DNA from: an uncultured SAR86 cluster bacterium
Lineage (GTDB): Bacteria; Pseudomonadota; Gammaproteobacteria; Magnimaribacterales; AG-339-G14
NCBI GenBank assembly: GCA_902625415.1
Contig: CACOBG010000006.1
Location: forward strand, 64,496-107,653
DNA: 43,158 nucleotides
Direction: 5' to 3'
Both the position numbers and the translations under genes were made by a program. A model generated the notes under the pieces. That model saw nothing but the letters and a program-made list of their open reading frames with translations. It was not told where the DNA came from and did not search any database. Shown piece after piece: positions 18,769-26,316 of this stretch (position 1 is its first letter; every line of letters begins with the position of its first letter).

Positions 18769-19112
18769 GTGTTTTTGACAGACCAACCTCAGCAGAACTT
18801 TTGGAGGCGGTAATTGATTTTATCAACGCCGAAATAAAATCGGATTCTTATCCTGCAAATAAAAAGTTTAAATTTCAGATCGTTTTAAATGTTCTGAATA
18901 TTGTTAAAAGGGAAGTTGAAACAGGAAAAGAAGTAAATGAAAAATTGACTAAATTAGGCTCTAAGTTATTCGGTGAGGAAAATTTCTCTATAGAAAAACT
19001 TTCTGAAAAAATAAGAAATAAAGAATTAGATTATGAAAATCAATCTTTGATAGATTTCCTATATGATCTAACCGAAGAAAAAATCAAAATAGACAATCCC
19101 AAGTATAAGTAA
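18765..19112 (+). CDS. DUF6285-like small protein
   Basis: A 115-residue predicted cytoplasmic, helical protein starting MSVFDRPTSAELLEAVIDFI, which I recognise as resembling the DUF6285 family usually found beside or fused to APH-type kinases of acyl-CoA metabolism. It has no catalytic motif I can name. It starts inside the kinase stop (ATGA), so production is coupled to it. A subunit or regulatory role in the kinase/dehydrogenase cassette is inferred. Confidence 0.7.
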   Translation: MSVFDRPTSAELLEAVIDFINAEIKSDSYPANKKFKFQIVLNVLNIVKREVETGKEVNEKLTKLGSKLFGEENFSIEKLSEKIRNKELDYENQSLIDFLYDLTEEKIKIDNPKYK

Positions 19113-19122
19113 TTTAATTTAA

Positions 19123-19353
19123 ATGAACGAAGAAGATTTTCAACCAATCAGATTTCTTAATTATTTAAAACATAGAGCTGATCATCTGGAGGTTCCTTTA
19201 GCTTTAGATGAGGGTTTTATTATGGAATCCTTTCATGTTGGGGTAAGGTATTTTTTTGGAGTTACCATTGATGATAAGGGAATGCCAATTCATGATAGAG
19301 AACAGCCGTACGAAGGTTTTTTAGAAGAATGGATTGAAAGAAGTATTAACTAA
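19123..19353 (+). CDS. Hypothetical protein, 76 residues
   Basis: A short soluble acidic protein (MNEEDFQPIRFLNYLKH to FLEEWIERSIN) of no recognised family. It lies 10 bases downstream of the DUF6285-like gene on the same strand and shares its stop with the start of the next small ORF (TAATG). Co-directional tight packing supports that it is real. Function unknown. Confidence 0.6.
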   Translation: MNEEDFQPIRFLNYLKHRADHLEVPLALDEGFIMESFHVGVRYFFGVTIDDKGMPIHDREQPYEGFLEEWIERSIN

Positions 19354-19478
19354 TGAATAAAACTTTAATATTTATAATCTTGGTTTTAGTTTTTGGCGGA
19401 GTTTTTCTCTACAACTTTTATCATGCTCAGTTAGAAAAAATGCAACATTCAGTTGAGCATATGATTCATAGACATTGA
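19353..19478 (+). CDS. 41-residue single-pass membrane microprotein
   Basis: Begins within the upstream stop (TAATG), which supports translation by coupling. Residues 4-22 are hydrophobic (TLIFIILVLVFGGVFLYNF). The C-terminal tail is His-rich, with His at 24, 32, 36, 39 and 41 (ending MIHRH). It ends one base before the convergent lipoprotein gene. I do not recognise a family. A metal-binding or membrane accessory role is speculation. Confidence 0.55.
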   Translation: MNKTLIFIILVLVFGGVFLYNFYHAQLEKMQHSVEHMIHRH

Positions 19479-19479
19479 A

Positions 19480-19863
19480 TCATTGAGGAATATACCCAGC
19501 TCCACGACAGCTTTTTCTCATTGCGGCTTCTTTCACAGCAACTAAATTTCCTCTTATTTGGGCCAATTCTTCAGCTTGCTCTTTATTAGGTTTCATCCCA
19601 GCAAGGAGCGGAAGAAAAAGAACAGCTCCGGTGGATATCCAAACATCATTATCTTTTTTAATCTTATCTATCTCATTTTCTAATTCTGGCGTTTTTGAGA
19701 TTAATTCGGCAGCCTCTCTTTCTAATTCGTTACACGAAAGGTTCATGTATATAGCAGGAGATACATAAGCTGGCTTGATTGTGGTGGAAGAATTTGTAAA
19801 TTGACCCCCTGCACAAGCTACCAGGGATGAAACAACGAGAAGAAAGCCTAAAAATTTTCTCAT
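19480..19863 (-). CDS. Small putative lipoprotein
   Basis: A 127-residue protein with a type II signal peptide: basic MRK, a hydrophobic stretch and the lipobox LVAC with Cys17. The mature part has two further cysteines (near SCNELE and KSCRGAG), a charged helical region (ELEREAAELISKTPELENEIDKIKKD) and a hydrophobic stretch (VLFLPLLAGMKP). I cannot name the family. It lies downstream of mdh on the same strand with a 43-base gap. Confidence 0.72.
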   Translation of the reverse strand: MRKFLGFLLVVSSLVACAGGQFTNSSTTIKPAYVSPAIYMNLSCNELEREAAELISKTPELENEIDKIKKDNDVWISTGAVLFLPLLAGMKPNKEQAEELAQIRGNLVAVKEAAMRKSCRGAGYIPQ

Positions 19864-19906
19864 TTTTTTATTGAAAGCAATTACTAAATTTATCCTTTAT
19901 TAAATT

Positions 19907-20902
19907 TTACAACAAGTCTTTAATATCGTTTTTCTCATCCAGAAGCTCTTGGGTAGTTAGATCAATTTTCTCCTGAGCATAATTGTTAATTGGTAAATCT
20001 TGAACAATTGAAACCTTACCATTGGCATCTGCCCTCAAAGGAAAACCAAAGATTAAACCTTCTGGAACATTGTAACTACCATCGCTCAAGACTGCCGCAC
20101 TAAACCAATCATCTTGAGGAGTTTCTTTAATTGTTGCCTTTACGGTATCAATAGCAGCATTAGCAGCTGACGTCGCAGAAGAAGCTCCTCTGGCATCGAT
20201 AATAGCCTTTCCACGTTGTTGAACGATTCTGAGAAAATCACTCTCAATCCAATTTTGATCATTGATCCAGCCGCTCGCCGATTCGCCTTTGATTTCTGCA
20301 TTGTCCAAATCAGGATACATGGTTGGACTGTGGTTTCCCCATATAGTCATTTTCTTGATATCAGAAATTTCTAAATTGCATTTGTTTGCTACTTGAGCTT
20401 TAGCTCTGTTTGCATCTAAGGCAGTCATTGCCATCCATGTTTGAGATTCATTGTTGCCATGCGTACAGCCAATTAAAGCATTAGTGTTTGCCGGGTTCCC
20501 AACAACAAGTATTTTTGCATCTGCCTTGGCATTTTCTCCAAGGGCTTTTCCTTGTTCAGTAAAGATACCACCATTTATTTTTAATAAGTCCGCGCGTTCT
20601 TCAATTTTTTTTCCGTTGATAGTGATACCCCTTGGAATACTACCTACCAAGAGAGCCCAATCTATATCTCCTGAAGCTTCATTAATATCGGAAAAGTTTT
20701 TTACAGTCCCTAGGGTATTAAAACCACAATCTTCTAATTCCATGCGAGAACCTTCAAGCCTGGAAACAACTTGAGGTACTTCAACGAGGTTCAAATTAAC
20801 TCTCACATCTGATCCAAAAGTTTCACCACTTGCCAATCTAGTCAGTAAGGCATAACCGATTTGACCGGCAGCTCCAGTTACTAAAACGTTTAGTTCTTTC
20901 AT
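19907..20902 (-). CDS. mdh: Malate dehydrogenase
   Basis: NAD-dependent TCA cycle enzyme. The N-terminal Rossmann motif TGAAGQIGYALL (residues 9-20) and the catalytic histidine in TIWGNHSPTMYPD identify the cytosolic-like MDH type. 331 residues, of usual length. AAGGAAAG precedes the ATG. Gap of 10 bases to the upstream thiolase-like gene, so they may share a message. Confidence 0.95.
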   Translation of the reverse strand: MKELNVLVTGAAGQIGYALLTRLASGETFGSDVRVNLNLVEVPQVVSRLEGSRMELEDCGFNTLGTVKNFSDINEASGDIDWALLVGSIPRGITINGKKIEERADLLKINGGIFTEQGKALGENAKADAKILVVGNPANTNALIGCTHGNNESQTWMAMTALDANRAKAQVANKCNLEISDIKKMTIWGNHSPTMYPDLDNAEIKGESASGWINDQNWIESDFLRIVQQRGKAIIDARGASSATSAANAAIDTVKATIKETPQDDWFSAAVLSDGSYNVPEGLIFGFPLRADANGKVSIVQDLPINNYAQEKIDLTTQELLDEKNDIKDLL

Positions 20903-20912
20903 ATATCTTTCC

Positions 20913-22454
20913 TTAAATTAAATTAAAAATATTCTTCCCTTCTTTTTGAAAAACGGATACTTTTGCATCCAACATCTCATTTTTAATCATGCTATTCAGA
21001 AGAATCTCATCTTTTTCGCTATTGGCAATAAATCTAGTTCCGTCTTCTAAAGATCCGACTATTAATGCAAATTCTAAACCTTTTCTTCCATTGATGACGG
21101 TATAAGTATCTATCTTTCCATTACCTGAAGGCGTTTCCGTGAAATTTTGAATGGCTTTTGAGTTGATATCCTTTTGAATAGAACTGTTATTTATTTTTTC
21201 AAAAGGTTTAGCTGGGATTGTCGACATGACAAGAGCTGCATGTTTGGTGATAAACCATGAATTTGCAGTAAGCAATCCATAAGTTTGAGGTTTTTTTCTG
21301 AGCTGTCTTACCATTTCTGTAGTTGAAAACATCGTGTATGAATTTCCAGGGCCTCCAAAGTAGGGTAAACCTCCCGTAACCGTTAAATCTTTCTTTTCTT
21401 CCGGAATACCCAATTCTTTTTTTGCAATTTGTACTGCTGAAGGGAAACAAGAATACAAATCAAAGTGTTTTATGTCGGAGAAAGAAATTTCAGCTTGATC
21501 TAAAGATTGATTTACACAAGTTTTGATTGCAGGGGAAGAATGAAAATCAGGTCTTTCAGTAACGTTCCAAATATCATTGAGAATAGAGCAACCATGAACA
21601 TATACTCTTTTATTTTCTGCGACGTTTAGTTCATCAGCTTTACTTTGTGACATTAAGATAAAAGCAGATGCCATATTTACTCGAATGACCGAATTTAAAT
21701 ATTTTGTATAGGGAAAACCAACCATTCGATTGTTTGACGTTTCTTCTGCGATCTCTGATGCGCTGCGATAAGAAGGAAACCAAGAATAAGGGTTTTTAGA
21801 TGCAATCTTGCTGAATTCGCTGAATAAGGCGCTACATTCACTAAGATGAGTAGCCGCTGTTTTTTTCTCTTCTTTTCTCAATGCTTGAGCAAAGAGAGGG
21901 TATACATTTGTTGGCAAGTCCATTCCATGTAATTTTTCGTGATCTGAAAAACCAATATCATTATTGCCTATCATCTCCGGTGAGCCTCCTGGCTCATCAA
22001 GCCAATCCAATGACATACCAGCTTTTAACTTCGCAATCATTGTTTGAAGAGCTTCACCACCACTAAGCAAAGCGCAATCTGTTTCTCCAGTGGAAATTTT
22101 AATTAGAGCATCCTCCAATAAGACTTGAGGGCTATTACCGCCCATCGGCGCATAAACTTCATTTTTTGCTGAGATATTTAGTTTATTAGCGAGGGTTCTT
22201 GGAAAATTTGAATATTGAAAATTTGATTGGTTGGTAGCGGTAAGAAAATCTACGGTAAATCTAACTACACCCATATAATCAATGTGCTTATTCAATTCTT
22301 TGATACCAGAGTCTTGAATCGCATGCTCACAGGCTTTTGCAAGTAGCTCTTGAGGGTTTAGCCCATCTTCCTTGGATCTATCAACCAAGTCACCGACACC
22401 AACGATGACAGGAGCTCTTTTATCAATTTTTTTATTTTGCTTACGTTCTGACAA
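20913..22454 (-). CDS. Thiolase-like protein (TLP1-type) lacking catalytic residues
   Basis: A 513-residue thiolase-fold protein, longer than the usual 390-residue thiolases, with an extra C-terminal domain (about 425-513). The region that should hold the nucleophilic Cys reads YAPMGGNSPQ (101-110). The His-loop GHPxGxSG is replaced by GGLPYFGGPGNSY (361-373), and the C-terminal CxG is replaced by TANSWFITKH (396-405). It therefore resembles SCP2-thiolase-like proteins such as mycobacterial TLP1, which lack the catalytic Cys. It starts with TTG (22454) and has no strong Shine-Dalgarno. It diverges from the SDR gene by 58 bases. Activity is unknown. Confidence 0.78.
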   Translation of the reverse strand: MSERKQNKKIDKRAPVIVGVGDLVDRSKEDGLNPQELLAKACEHAIQDSGIKELNKHIDYMGVVRFTVDFLTATNQSNFQYSNFPRTLANKLNISAKNEVYAPMGGNSPQVLLEDALIKISTGETDCALLSGGEALQTMIAKLKAGMSLDWLDEPGGSPEMIGNNDIGFSDHEKLHGMDLPTNVYPLFAQALRKEEKKTAATHLSECSALFSEFSKIASKNPYSWFPSYRSASEIAEETSNNRMVGFPYTKYLNSVIRVNMASAFILMSQSKADELNVAENKRVYVHGCSILNDIWNVTERPDFHSSPAIKTCVNQSLDQAEISFSDIKHFDLYSCFPSAVQIAKKELGIPEEKKDLTVTGGLPYFGGPGNSYTMFSTTEMVRQLRKKPQTYGLLTANSWFITKHAALVMSTIPAKPFEKINNSSIQKDINSKAIQNFTETPSGNGKIDTYTVINGRKGLEFALIVGSLEDGTRFIANSEKDEILLNSMIKNEMLDAKVSVFQKEGKNIFNLI

Positions 22455-22512
22455 GATGTAATATTACCGACTTGAATTAATCAAACGCATATTAAATAAC
22501 AAGGAGAACTAA

Positions 22513-23421
22513 ATGACTATTAATTTTGATGGAAAAGTTGCCATTGTAACTGGAGCTGGTGGCGGATTAGGAAGATGTCATGCTTTAGATTTAGCAAAGA
22601 GAGGGGCTAAGGTCGTTGTGAACGATCTTGGTGGAAACGTAGATGGTTCTGATGATGGTTCTTTATCGGCAGCAGAAAAGGTTGTAGAAGAAATTAAAGC
22701 AGCAGGTGGAGAAGCAATGGCGAATGGAGCAAGTGTTACTGATGTTGCTCAAGTCGAGGAAATGGTTAAACAAACTATGGATGCTTACGGCAGAATAGAT
22801 ATCTTAATCAATAATGCTGGAATTCTTAGAGATAAATCTTTTTCAAAAGTTACTGATGAGGATTTTCGTATGGTCTTAGAAGTTCATTTAATGGGAACAG
22901 TAAACTGTACAAAAGCTGTTTGGGAAATTATGAAAGAACAGAATTATGGCAGAATTGTTGTGACTTCATCATCCAGCGGTTTGTATGGGAATTTTGGACA
23001 AACGAATTACGGTGCAGCAAAAATGGGCGTTGTTGGTTTAATCAATACCCTTAAACTAGAAGGTGCTAAATACAACATCAAATGTAATGCTCTTGCTCCT
23101 GTTGCAGGAACTCGAATGACCGAAGATTTGATGCCTGGAGAAGTTTTAGATCAGATACAACCTGATCATGTAACCCCAGCAGTAACCTACATGGTCTCTG
23201 AAGATGCGCCGACAGGAGTTATTATGTCAGCTGGCGCTGGAGTTTTTGCAAGAGTTTTTCTGCATGAAACTATGGGCGTTAACTTAGGTACTGGTGAAGA
23301 CATGACCGCAGAAAATGTTGCAGAGAAATGGGACGAAATCTCTGATATGAAAGATGCAAGACCTTGTTACCAGGGCGGTGAACAATCGCAAAAAATCTTT
23401 GAATTGATAATGAAAGGCTAA
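22513..23421 (+). CDS. Short-chain dehydrogenase, MFE-2 / HSD17B4-like
   Basis: A 302-residue SDR with TGAGGGLG (residues 13-20), NNAGILRDKSF and the catalytic YGAAK in GQTNYGAAKMG. The sequence VVVNDLGGNVDGS is typical of the (3R)-hydroxyacyl-CoA dehydrogenase domain of peroxisomal multifunctional enzyme type 2. It probably oxidises 3-hydroxyacyl-CoA. AGGAG lies 6-7 bases before ATG 22513. Divergent from the thiolase-like gene, and it overlaps the SMP-30-type gene by 4 bases at its 3' end. Confidence 0.85.
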   Translation: MTINFDGKVAIVTGAGGGLGRCHALDLAKRGAKVVVNDLGGNVDGSDDGSLSAAEKVVEEIKAAGGEAMANGASVTDVAQVEEMVKQTMDAYGRIDILINNAGILRDKSFSKVTDEDFRMVLEVHLMGTVNCTKAVWEIMKEQNYGRIVVTSSSSGLYGNFGQTNYGAAKMGVVGLINTLKLEGAKYNIKCNALAPVAGTRMTEDLMPGEVLDQIQPDHVTPAVTYMVSEDAPTGVIMSAGAGVFARVFLHETMGVNLGTGEDMTAENVAEKWDEISDMKDARPCYQGGEQSQKIFELIMKG

Positions 23422-24332
23422 GGCTCACCAGCTCTTTCATAATCAACTTCAACTTTATAAATCTCTCCAGTTTTGTTTTCTTTGCAAAACTGGGGATTCG
23501 AAGATTCGGCAGTCAAAATATAAAGTTCTTTTTCGTCTTTGCCCCCTAACATGCATGCATAAGCAGGCTGAGGAGTTGCAATTCGATCAGTAATTTTTCC
23601 TCCTTTCTTGTATCTAATCACTTCTGCAGTTGTCGGAGAAGCAACCCAAATTCCATTATCTGAATCCAAACATATGCCATCTGGTATAGGAAAAGGGGTA
23701 CGGTTTGATTCCTTTAGAGGAATATTCAGAAACCTAATAATGCTCGTTATTATTTTAAAGTGAAGGGGCATGACTCTAGCCCAAATGGTTCTATGAGACA
23801 ATCCGCCAGATTCATTAATTTTAAAGGAAGTTAAATTTCCTCCAAACGTCTCTCCAACAATTAATTCTTTACCATCTGATGAAATGACCGTTCCATTTGG
23901 AAAGAGTAGGCCATCAGCACATATTTTTGTCTCTCCTTCTTGTGTTACAGAGATCAAGCAAGTTTTATGAATTTTGCCTTCAACACTATCTGTCCCAAAG
24001 TTTCCTACATAAGCAGTTCCATCTTTGGCAACGACCATATCATTACATTGGTAAGGAGTAAGATGTGACATATCGGCATGAACGGAAAGTTCTCCGTCTT
24101 TAAGTTTCATGAGTTTTCGATCAAGCATAGAAACAATAATCAAACTCCCATCCGGCAACCAACCAAGCCCAGAGGGTTGTTCTGGTATTTCTGCGAGAGT
24201 AGATAGATTTCCAGAGGCATCAAGATTATGGACTTTATAACCATGCATATCTGAAAACCATAACTTATTTTCATGCCATCTTGGACCTTCTAAAAAATGA
24301 AAACCGTCTGCAACTTTTACCAAATTATCCAT
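23418..24332 (-). CDS. SMP-30/gluconolactonase/LRE family protein
   Basis: A 304-residue predicted six-bladed propeller. The opening FLEGPRWHENKLWFSDMHGYKVH carries the metal-binding Glu, and the motifs SGLGWLPDGSLIIVSM, LLFPNGTVIS and PDGICLDSDNGIWVASP are typical of lactonases that hydrolyse sugar-acid lactones or related esters. It has no signal peptide. Coupled by an 8-bp overlap to the upstream GDPD gene. Substrate unknown. Confidence 0.85.
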   Translation of the reverse strand: MDNLVKVADGFHFLEGPRWHENKLWFSDMHGYKVHNLDASGNLSTLAEIPEQPSGLGWLPDGSLIIVSMLDRKLMKLKDGELSVHADMSHLTPYQCNDMVVAKDGTAYVGNFGTDSVEGKIHKTCLISVTQEGETKICADGLLFPNGTVISSDGKELIVGETFGGNLTSFKINESGGLSHRTIWARVMPLHFKIITSIIRFLNIPLKESNRTPFPIPDGICLDSDNGIWVASPTTAEVIRYKKGGKITDRIATPQPAYACMLGGKDEKELYILTAESSNPQFCKENKTGEIYKVEVDYERAGEP

Positions 24333-25083
24333 TTCTTTTTTCTTTTATTACTTTCATCAATTTTTTAGGATTATCAGTGATAATTGCATCTACACCAAGC
24401 TCTGTTAAATCTCGCATGTATTTCTTGTTATTCACAGTCCATGCGATGCAGTACTTACCTTCCTCCTTAAATTTTTTTATTAAATTCATACTTTTTTTTG
24501 AATCGATATGCTGACTGATACCAAACGATTTACTTTTTTCTAAAAAAGAGCTTATCTTTTTATAATCGTAATCAAAAAAAGCAGGGATGATGCTCAGTGT
24601 TGCAGGGATATCAAATCTCTTGATTAAACTCTTCACAATGTTTGGGTAAAAACCCAAAAAATGAGTATTCAGTTTTGAAATAGCACCGGTTTCAACCATC
24701 TCATTCAATTCATTAAAACTAATTTTACTTGGCTTTATTTCAACAAAAATTTTCGATTTTTCCGGTTTACAATCAAACGCTTCTTTAAGTTGAGGTATAT
24801 ATGTATTTGCAAACTTTTTTGAACGAGAGCTGCCTACGTCTACACTTTTTAAAGAAGCAAGAGTTTCTTGCGAGATTGTATATTCGCTTTCACTGACTCT
24901 TGCAAGACTATCATCATGAATACAGATCAACCGTTTGTCTTTTGTCTCTCTGACATCGAGCTCGACAGCATCAACTCCTTGTTCCCAAGCTTTGATATAT
25001 GCTGGAAGTGTATTTTCGGGAGCTTCCATCGAAGCTCCACGATGCGCAACTATTAAAGGATAGTTCTTTTTTTTTAGTCCCAA
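24325..25083 (-). CDS. Glycerophosphodiester phosphodiesterase
   Basis: GDPD-family hydrolase that splits glycerophosphodiesters into glycerol-3-phosphate and an alcohol. The 252-residue protein shows [17 protein letters not shown] with His14 and Arg15, followed by [13 protein letters not shown] and ICIHDDSL, and ends with [12 protein letters not shown]. No signal peptide, so it is cytoplasmic. It starts with TTG (25083) inside the end of nrdB, a 10-bp overlap that suggests translational coupling. The GlpK gene on the other side of nrdA handles glycerol. Confidence 0.9.
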   Translation of the reverse strand: MGLKKKNYPLIVAHRGASMEAPENTLPAYIKAWEQGVDAVELDVRETKDKRLICIHDDSLARVSESEYTISQETLASLKSVDVGSSRSKKFANTYIPQLKEAFDCKPEKSKIFVEIKPSKISFNELNEMVETGAISKLNTHFLGFYPNIVKSLIKRFDIPATLSIIPAFFDYDYKKISSFLEKSKSFGISQHIDSKKSMNLIKKFKEEGKYCIAWTVNNKKYMRDLTELGVDAIITDNPKKLMKVIKEKRNG

Positions 25084-26297
25084 CTCAAAGCGCCACCAGT
25101 CTGGTATTCAATGACCCGAGTTTCAAAGAAATTCTTTTCTTTACGCAAGTCCATGATTTCAGACATCCAGGGAAAAGGATTAGTTGCATTAGGAAATTCT
25201 TCTTCAAGTCCAATTTGGGTAAGTCTTCGGTTTGCAATGAATTTTAGATAGTCAGCCATGCTTTCAGCATTCATTCCTAAAATACCACTTGGCATCGTAT
25301 CTTGGGCATATTCAATTTCCAATTGTGTGCCTTGTAAAATCATATTTTTTGCCTCTGTTTGCATTTCTTCATCCCATAGTTGAGGATTTTCTAATTTGAT
25401 CTGATTAATCATATCGATACCGAAATTAACATGCATAGACTCATCTCTTAAAATATACTGAAATTGTTCTGCAGTACCAGTCATTTTATTCCTATTGCCC
25501 ATTGAGAGTATCTGCGTAAAACCACAGTAAAAGAAAATTCCTTCTAGTACACAATAAAAAGCAATAAGGTTTCTTAACAAGGTTTTGTCATCTTCTGTCG
25601 TTCCAGTTTTAAAGTTTTGGTCGGACAAGAATTGTGTGAAAGGAAGAGCCCAAGCAGCCTTTCGTGCAACTGAAGGAACTTCTTTATACATGTTGAATAT
25701 TTCACCCTCATCCATTCCTAACGATTCAATAACATATTGATATGCATGAGTATGAATAGCCTCTTCAAGTGCTTGCCTAAGAAGATATTGTCTACACTCA
25801 GGGTTAGTAATGTGCCTGTAGATAGATAAAACAATATTATTTGCCACTAGAGAGTCTGCAGTTGAGAAGAAGCCAAGATTCCTCATAACTATTCTTCTTT
25901 CGTCTTCAGTTAGACCATTTGGATCTTTCCAAAGGGCAACATCTGCAGTCATATTAATTTCTTGAGGCATCCAATGATTGGCACTTCCATCAAGATATTT
26001 TTGCCATGCCCAATCATATTTAAAAGGCACTAATTGGTTTACGTCGGCTCTGCAATTTATCATTTGCTTTTGATCTACGTCTACTCTTCCAGCTGCTCCT
26101 TCTAGATCCTTCATACCAGCATCAATGTCTAGATTATCCAATGCTTGCGATACGTCAGAAATAAAATTTGTGCTTGGAGCAGTATTTTTCTCCTCTACCT
26201 GATTAGTTCTTACTTCAGGTTTTACCTCATGTTTCGTTACAGGTGGCGATACCGTCTTTTGTTTTTCTTCTGAATTAAAATCATCCCAAGTTAACAT
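25074..26297 (-). CDS. nrdB: Ribonucleotide reductase class I, beta subunit
   Basis: Provides the radical for ribonucleotide reduction. Start ATG at 26297 is chosen for its AAGGAGG 6 bases upstream; the frame is open further, to 26372, within nrdA. The 407-residue protein resembles Chlamydia-type NrdB in overall sequence. However, it retains the canonical residues D148, E179, H182 and Tyr186 ([20 protein letters not shown]), where the chlamydial class Ic enzyme has Glu and Phe. It should therefore be a diiron-tyrosyl radical enzyme. An N-terminal Pro/Glu/Thr-rich extension of about 80 residues precedes the core. It follows nrdA after 19 bases. Confidence 0.95.
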   Translation of the reverse strand: MLTWDDFNSEEKQKTVSPPVTKHEVKPEVRTNQVEEKNTAPSTNFISDVSQALDNLDIDAGMKDLEGAAGRVDVDQKQMINCRADVNQLVPFKYDWAWQKYLDGSANHWMPQEINMTADVALWKDPNGLTEDERRIVMRNLGFFSTADSLVANNIVLSIYRHITNPECRQYLLRQALEEAIHTHAYQYVIESLGMDEGEIFNMYKEVPSVARKAAWALPFTQFLSDQNFKTGTTEDDKTLLRNLIAFYCVLEGIFFYCGFTQILSMGNRNKMTGTAEQFQYILRDESMHVNFGIDMINQIKLENPQLWDEEMQTEAKNMILQGTQLEIEYAQDTMPSGILGMNAESMADYLKFIANRRLTQIGLEEEFPNATNPFPWMSEIMDLRKEKNFFETRVIEYQTGGALSWD

Positions 26298-26316
26298 AAT
26301 ATTCCTCCTTATGGAT

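Noticed and set aside
19886-19907. AAATTTA/TAAATTT inverted repeat at the mdh end as terminator
   Set aside because: The stem is only A/T, includes the stop codon of mdh and has no adequate T-tract for the minus strand.
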